DNA of 9,732 bases from contig CAKUAM010000076.1 in the NCBI GenBank assembly GCA_934636305.1, forward strand, positions 1 through 9,732, in the 5' to 3' direction. This document shows, in pieces, positions 7,407 to 9,732 of the stretch. The translations under genes and the position numbers were made by a program. Every line of letters begins with the position of its first letter. Within the stretch, counting starts at the first letter, position 1. The notes beneath the pieces are model-generated. The model did no database searches. It saw only the letters and a program-made list of their open reading frames with translations, and was not told the DNA's origin. The DNA comes from an uncultured Oscillospiraceae bacterium. GTDB taxonomy: Bacteria > Bacillota > Clostridia > Oscillospirales > Oscillospiraceae.

Positions 7407-7472
7407 GCGTCCGGCGGCCCCATCTTTTCCGCCTTGCCGGAAAAGATGGGGAGAAAAGGGGCGCTTGGACGC
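7407..7472. repeat. Nested inverted repeat, 14-bp perfect inner stem
   Basis: CCCCATCTTTTCCG (7418-7431) pairs perfectly with 7438-7451 around a 6-nt loop. An outer GCGTCC/GGACGC stem (7407-7412 with 7467-7472) encloses it through an asymmetric internal loop. On the plus strand the outer stem extends by a U-G and an A-U pair (7406/7473, 7405/7474). Confidence 0.7.
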
Positions 7473-7482
7473 GTTAGGTGCA

Positions 7483-7522
7483 TACTGCCTCTGAATTTAG
7501 GAAACAAACAGATTTGGCAGTA
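7483..7522. repeat. Two-part inverted repeat
   Basis: TACTGCC (7483-7489) pairs with GGCAGTA (7516-7522). The adjoining TCTG (7490-7493) pairs with CAGA (7509-7512) after a TTT bulge. The 11 pairs enclose a 15-nt loop. Confidence 0.55.
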
Positions 7523-7619
7523 CTCATATCGCACCAACACACCTCACCGGATCTCACTACGCGCCGCCCGTCATATCGGTATCAAATCTGACAGCAGTTG
7601 CGGTTTCATAGGTGCAGAA

Positions 7620-7659
7620 AATCCGTACTGCAGATAAAATCTACTGGGCAGTACGGATT
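7620..7659. repeat. Inverted repeat with 12-bp perfect arms
   Basis: AATCCGTACTGC (7620-7631) is exactly complementary to GCAGTACGGATT (7648-7659), with a 16-nt loop. There is no T-run on either side that would make it a terminator. Confidence 0.7.
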
Positions 7660-7713
7660 CGCATTGGTCTGTCAGGCAACGCGGGAAAGATCCAAGAAAA
7701 CTGAAGCGGTTTC

Positions 7714-7747
7714 TGCGATGCAGACCCAGCCTGCGGTCTGCATCGCA
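7714..7747. repeat. Inverted repeat with 13-bp perfect arms
   Basis: TGCGATGCAGACC (7714-7726) is exactly complementary to 7735-7747 around an 8-nt loop. No T-run follows on either strand. Confidence 0.7.
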
Positions 7748-7773
7748 AGAGGAGGAACAAAGCGCCAGAATAA

Positions 7774-7851
7774 GAAGCCTTGCTCCGTAAGGCTTCGTTT
7801 CGGAAGCTTTGATTCCGACGATGTCTGAGGGGAAATTCGAAATCCCCTCAG
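7774..7851. repeat. Three tandem hairpins
   Basis: Three short perfect stems lie within 78 bp: GAAGCCTT (7774-7781) with 7789-7796, TCGGAA (7800-7805) with 7813-7818, and CTGAGGGGA (7825-7833) with 7843-7851. Loops are 7, 7 and 9 nt. The third can add a U-G pair on the plus strand. Confidence 0.6.
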
Positions 7852-7867
7852 GCTCCTCTTTCTTTGC

Positions 7868-7905
7868 CATCCTTTCTTTCTCGGAGAAGCGAGAAAGAAA
7901 GGATG
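7868..7905. repeat. Inverted repeat with 16-bp perfect arms
   Basis: CATCCTTTCTTTCTCG (7868-7883) is exactly complementary to 7890-7905 with a 6-nt loop (GAGAAG). It has the longest stem in the window. Neither strand has a T-run after it, so terminator function is doubtful, although it lies about 77 nt past the stop of the dehydrogenase gene. Confidence 0.75.
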
Positions 7906-7981
7906 AAACGTTTCTCATCGTTTGGAGAAGCAAAAAGAACATGCTGAGAATATCAGACAGGTAGCGTGTCCGACATGGGTT

Positions 7982-9040
7982 TTACATAAGCTCGACGACT
8001 GGCTTGATCAGATCTCTTGGTTTCTCCTTCATCAGCTCCAGAGCAGCGGGAATATGTGCCCAGCCGTGAAAAACATGCGTGATGAGCGGCCGCACATCCA
8101 GCCGCCCGGACGCGACGAGCGCTCCCAGCTTTTCCATCCGCAGCCGTCCGCCCGGCATCAGGCCACCGTTGATCTGCTTGTGCCCCATGCCGACACCCCA
8201 TTCCACGCGCGGCAGCTTTACATACTCTCCGCTGCCGAGATAATTGACCGAGCCGATCCGGCCGCCGGGCCGCAGCGCACGCACAACCGGGATAAAGGTG
8301 TCGGCGTCGCCGCCGGCGACGATGGCACAGTCCACACCGCGGCCATGCGTAAGCGCAAGAACCTGCTTGTCAATCGGGCCATCCTTGTAGCTGATGAGAT
8401 CGGACGCGCCGTACTGCCGCGCAGCCTCCATGCAGACAGGCCGCGTGCCGACCGCAAGAATGCGCGCTGCCCCGCGCAGCGCGGCACCAGCCACAGACAT
8501 GAGCCCGACGGGGCCGATTCCGACGACAAGCACGGTATCGCCGTACTGCACATCTGCCAGCTCCGCGCCATGCAGTCCGGTCGGCACCATATCCGAGAGC
8601 ATGCATGCCTGTGCCGGGGTCATGCCCTGCGGCAGGCGGGCAAGATTTCCGTCTGCGTCATTGACATGAAAATACTCTGCAAACACGCCGTCCTTCACAT
8701 TTGAAAATTTCCATCCGGCCAGCATGCCGCCGGAGTGCATGGCGTATCCGGCCTGTGCCTCCAGAGAGCTCCAATCCGGCGTGATAGCGGGGACAAGCAC
8801 ACGGTCGCCCGGGGCAAAATCGCGGACCAGACCGCCAACCTCCACAACCTCCGCGCAGCATTCATGGCCAAGAATCATATCCCGGCGGTCGCCGACCGAG
8901 CCCTCCCAGACTGTGTGGACGTCTGAGGTACACATCGCAACCGCGAGAGGACGGCAGACGGCGTCAAGCGGCCCGCAGACGGGACGGGGCTTCTCAATCC
9001 AGCCAACCTGGCCGATTTTCAGCATGGCAAAACCCTTCAT
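7982..9040 (-). CDS. adh: NADP-dependent secondary alcohol dehydrogenase (isopropanol dehydrogenase type)
   Basis: The 352-residue protein has the same length as the Thermoanaerobacter brockii / Clostridium beijerinckii secondary alcohol dehydrogenase and appears to align with it end to end without gaps as I recall that sequence. This zinc enzyme of the medium-chain family reversibly reduces ketones such as acetone to secondary alcohols with NADPH. Catalytic zinc ligands Cys37, His59 and Asp150, with Glu60, are all present, as are Ser39, His42, Ile86 and Trp110 of the active site. The Rossmann motif is GIGPVG (174-179). Gly198, Arg200 and Tyr218 are kept and Ser199 is Thr, which supports NADP rather than NAD. 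Cys295 of the T. brockii enzyme, a substrate-pocket residue, is Met here. The start at 9040 (MKGFAML) matches the family and has AAGGAAGG 7 nt upstream; the in-frame ATG at 9070 is less likely. No clear promoter or T-tailed terminator was found for it. Confidence 0.93.
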   Translation of the reverse strand: MKGFAMLKIGQVGWIEKPRPVCGPLDAVCRPLAVAMCTSDVHTVWEGSVGDRRDMILGHECCAEVVEVGGLVRDFAPGDRVLVPAITPDWSSLEAQAGYAMHSGGMLAGWKFSNVKDGVFAEYFHVNDADGNLARLPQGMTPAQACMLSDMVPTGLHGAELADVQYGDTVLVVGIGPVGLMSVAGAALRGAARILAVGTRPVCMEAARQYGASDLISYKDGPIDKQVLALTHGRGVDCAIVAGGDADTFIPVVRALRPGGRIGSVNYLGSGEYVKLPRVEWGVGMGHKQINGGLMPGGRLRMEKLGALVASGRLDVRPLITHVFHGWAHIPAALELMKEKPRDLIKPVVELM

Positions 9041-9209
9041 AAAAGAACCTTCCTTTGTGTGTGATTTCACCGGTTATTTTCTGCAGGTGCTGCCATTTCA
9101 TGCGCAGACGGACGGAAAAATCTGGCGCAAGGGAACGCAAGCAGAAGCAACACCAAAGATCCTCCCACAAAAAACAACGCAATCAGGCATCAAAAATCGG
9201 GATTTATCG

Positions 9210-9238
9210 TTGACACCTTGCGGTTCATGCAGTACAAT
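9210..9238 (+). promoter_or_regulatory. Strong sigma-A-type promoter of the second dehydrogenase gene
   Basis: TTGACA (9210-9215, consensus) is followed by a 17-nt spacer and TACAAT (9233-9238). Transcription would start near 9245, giving a leader of about 80 nt before the ATG at 9327. The rest of the 286-bp divergent gap (9041-9326) shows nothing I can name beyond the two ribosome-binding sites. Confidence 0.75.
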
Positions 9239-9326
9239 AAGGTGAAATCAATACAAACCAACACAATCCCATGTTTGGTGGCTGATTTTTCGTCAGTAGC
9301 ATTTTTTACAGAAAGGAATTGATCCT

Positions 9327-9732
9327 ATGAAAACGAAAGCTGTTCGCATCCATGGTAAAATGGATCTGCGTCTGGAGGAGATCGAGCTTCCGAAGGTCGG
9401 TCCAGACGACGTTCAGGTCAAGATTATTTCCGACTCGATCTGCATGAGCACCTACAAGGCTGCTGTGGAGGGTGCGGAGCACAAGCGCGTTCCCAATGAT
9501 GTTGCTGAGCATCCGACGATCGTGGGCCATGAGTTCTGCGGCGTTATCACCGAGGTCGGTGAGAACTGGAAGAACAAATATAAGGCAGGCCAGGGCTTTG
9601 CCATTCAGCCGGCGCACTTCTACAAGGGCTCCCAGATGGCTCCCGGCTATTCCTATCAGTACTGCGGCGGCGACAGCCAGTATTCCAACATCCCCATCGA
9701 GACGCTGCTGACCGATAATCTGCTGCCGTACA
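9327..9732 (+). CDS. Zinc-binding dehydrogenase, L-sorbose-1-phosphate reductase-like (N-terminal part, cut by window end)
   Basis: The first 135 codons are present and the frame is open to the window edge. The translation begins MKTKAVRIHGKMDLRLEE and is a medium-chain dehydrogenase GroES-like domain. It has the probable zinc ligand Cys39 (in C-M-S-T-Y-K) and His68-Glu69 (in G-H-E-F-C-G). The phrases C-M-S-T-Y-K-A-A, H-K-R-V-P-N-D-V-A-E and A-P-G-Y-S-Y-Q-Y resemble SorE-type sorbose-1-phosphate reductases, which reduce a ketose phosphate to a hexitol phosphate. The nucleotide-binding half lies outside the window, so cofactor and substrate cannot be judged. AAGGA at 9313-9317 lies 9 nt before the ATG, and a strong promoter precedes it. 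It diverges from the secondary alcohol dehydrogenase. Sugar or polyol metabolism is the best guess. Confidence 0.8.
   Translation, partial: MKTKAVRIHGKMDLRLEEIELPKVGPDDVQVKIISDSICMSTYKAAVEGAEHKRVPNDVAEHPTIVGHEFCGVITEVGENWKNKYKAGQGFAIQPAHFYKGSQMAPGYSYQYCGGDSQYSNIPIETLLTDNLLPY

Larger units (their letters stand above)
7402..7981. other. Non-coding, hairpin-dense region (candidate structured RNA or dispersed repeat element)
   Basis: About 580 bp between convergent genes hold no convincing gene. Several short open frames exist here (for example 7571-7942 minus and 7598-7828 plus). They run straight through inverted repeats, lack ribosome-binding sites and show no domain I recognise. Instead the DNA contains successive inverted repeats at 7407-7472, 7483-7522, 7620-7659, 7714-7747, 7774-7796, 7800-7818, 7825-7851 and 7868-7905. 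A 10-bp palindrome GAAACGTTTC follows at 7905-7914. Only about 7523-7619 and 7660-7713 are free of obvious stems. No promoter with confident boxes was found. No transposase, terminal repeats or target-site duplication could be defined. Confidence 0.6.

Noticed and set aside
7571..7942. 123-codon minus-strand open frame as a gene
   Set aside because: It spans six hairpins, lacks a ribosome-binding site and known domain, and ends without a plausible operon context; better explained as part of the structured region.
7922..8704. 260-codon plus-strand open frame
   Set aside because: It is antisense to the well-supported alcohol dehydrogenase.
9281..9307. Possible attenuator hairpin plus T-run before the second dehydrogenase
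   Set aside because: The stem is only about 5 bp with a weak closing pair and is separated from the T-run; too weak to call.

Overview
The window looks like chromosomal DNA of a moderately GC-rich Firmicute, most likely a gut or anaerobic clostridium of the Oscillospirales/Ruminococcaceae type. This is an inference. It rests on strong GGAGG-type ribosome-binding sites, sigma-A-like promoters, a secondary alcohol dehydrogenase very close to the Thermoanaerobacter/Clostridium NADP enzyme, a secreted protein with InlB/Flg_new-like repeats, and a paired ABC exporter under a MarR repressor. No rRNA, tRNA, transposase, phage or CRISPR features were seen.

Layout. (1) Positions 1-4234, minus strand: a compact operon of a MarR-type regulator followed by the two halves of a heterodimeric ABC exporter. 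Both gene junctions are ATGA overlaps. A promoter with a perfect 12-bp palindrome just downstream of its -10 box precedes the regulator, and a rho-independent terminator closes the operon at the left edge. (2) Positions 4256-5814, minus strand: a single O-antigen-ligase/polymerase-like membrane protein with its own promoter and terminator. (3) Positions 5884-7401, plus strand, divergent from the ligase: a secreted protein with a signal peptide, repeat modules and a C-terminal beta-type domain, ending in a 12-bp-stem hairpin terminator. (4) Positions 7402-7981: a gap without a convincing gene, but packed with inverted repeats (a series of stems with arms of 6 to 16 bp, most of them perfect). 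It is probably a structured RNA or a dispersed non-coding repeat element and is the least explained part of the window. (5) Positions 7982-9732: two divergent medium-chain zinc dehydrogenases, an NADP-dependent secondary alcohol dehydrogenase (minus) and a sorbose-1-phosphate-reductase-like enzyme (plus, cut by the window edge) with a near-consensus promoter.

How the genes fit together. The MarR protein probably represses itself and the exporter, and releases them when a toxic small molecule binds. The exporter shows the classic asymmetry of heterodimeric exporters, with one catalytic and one degenerate ATP site. The ligase and the secreted protein are likely envelope or surface functions that share a divergent promoter region. 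The two dehydrogenases are redox enzymes of sugar or alcohol metabolism; nothing in the sequence links them functionally to the left half.
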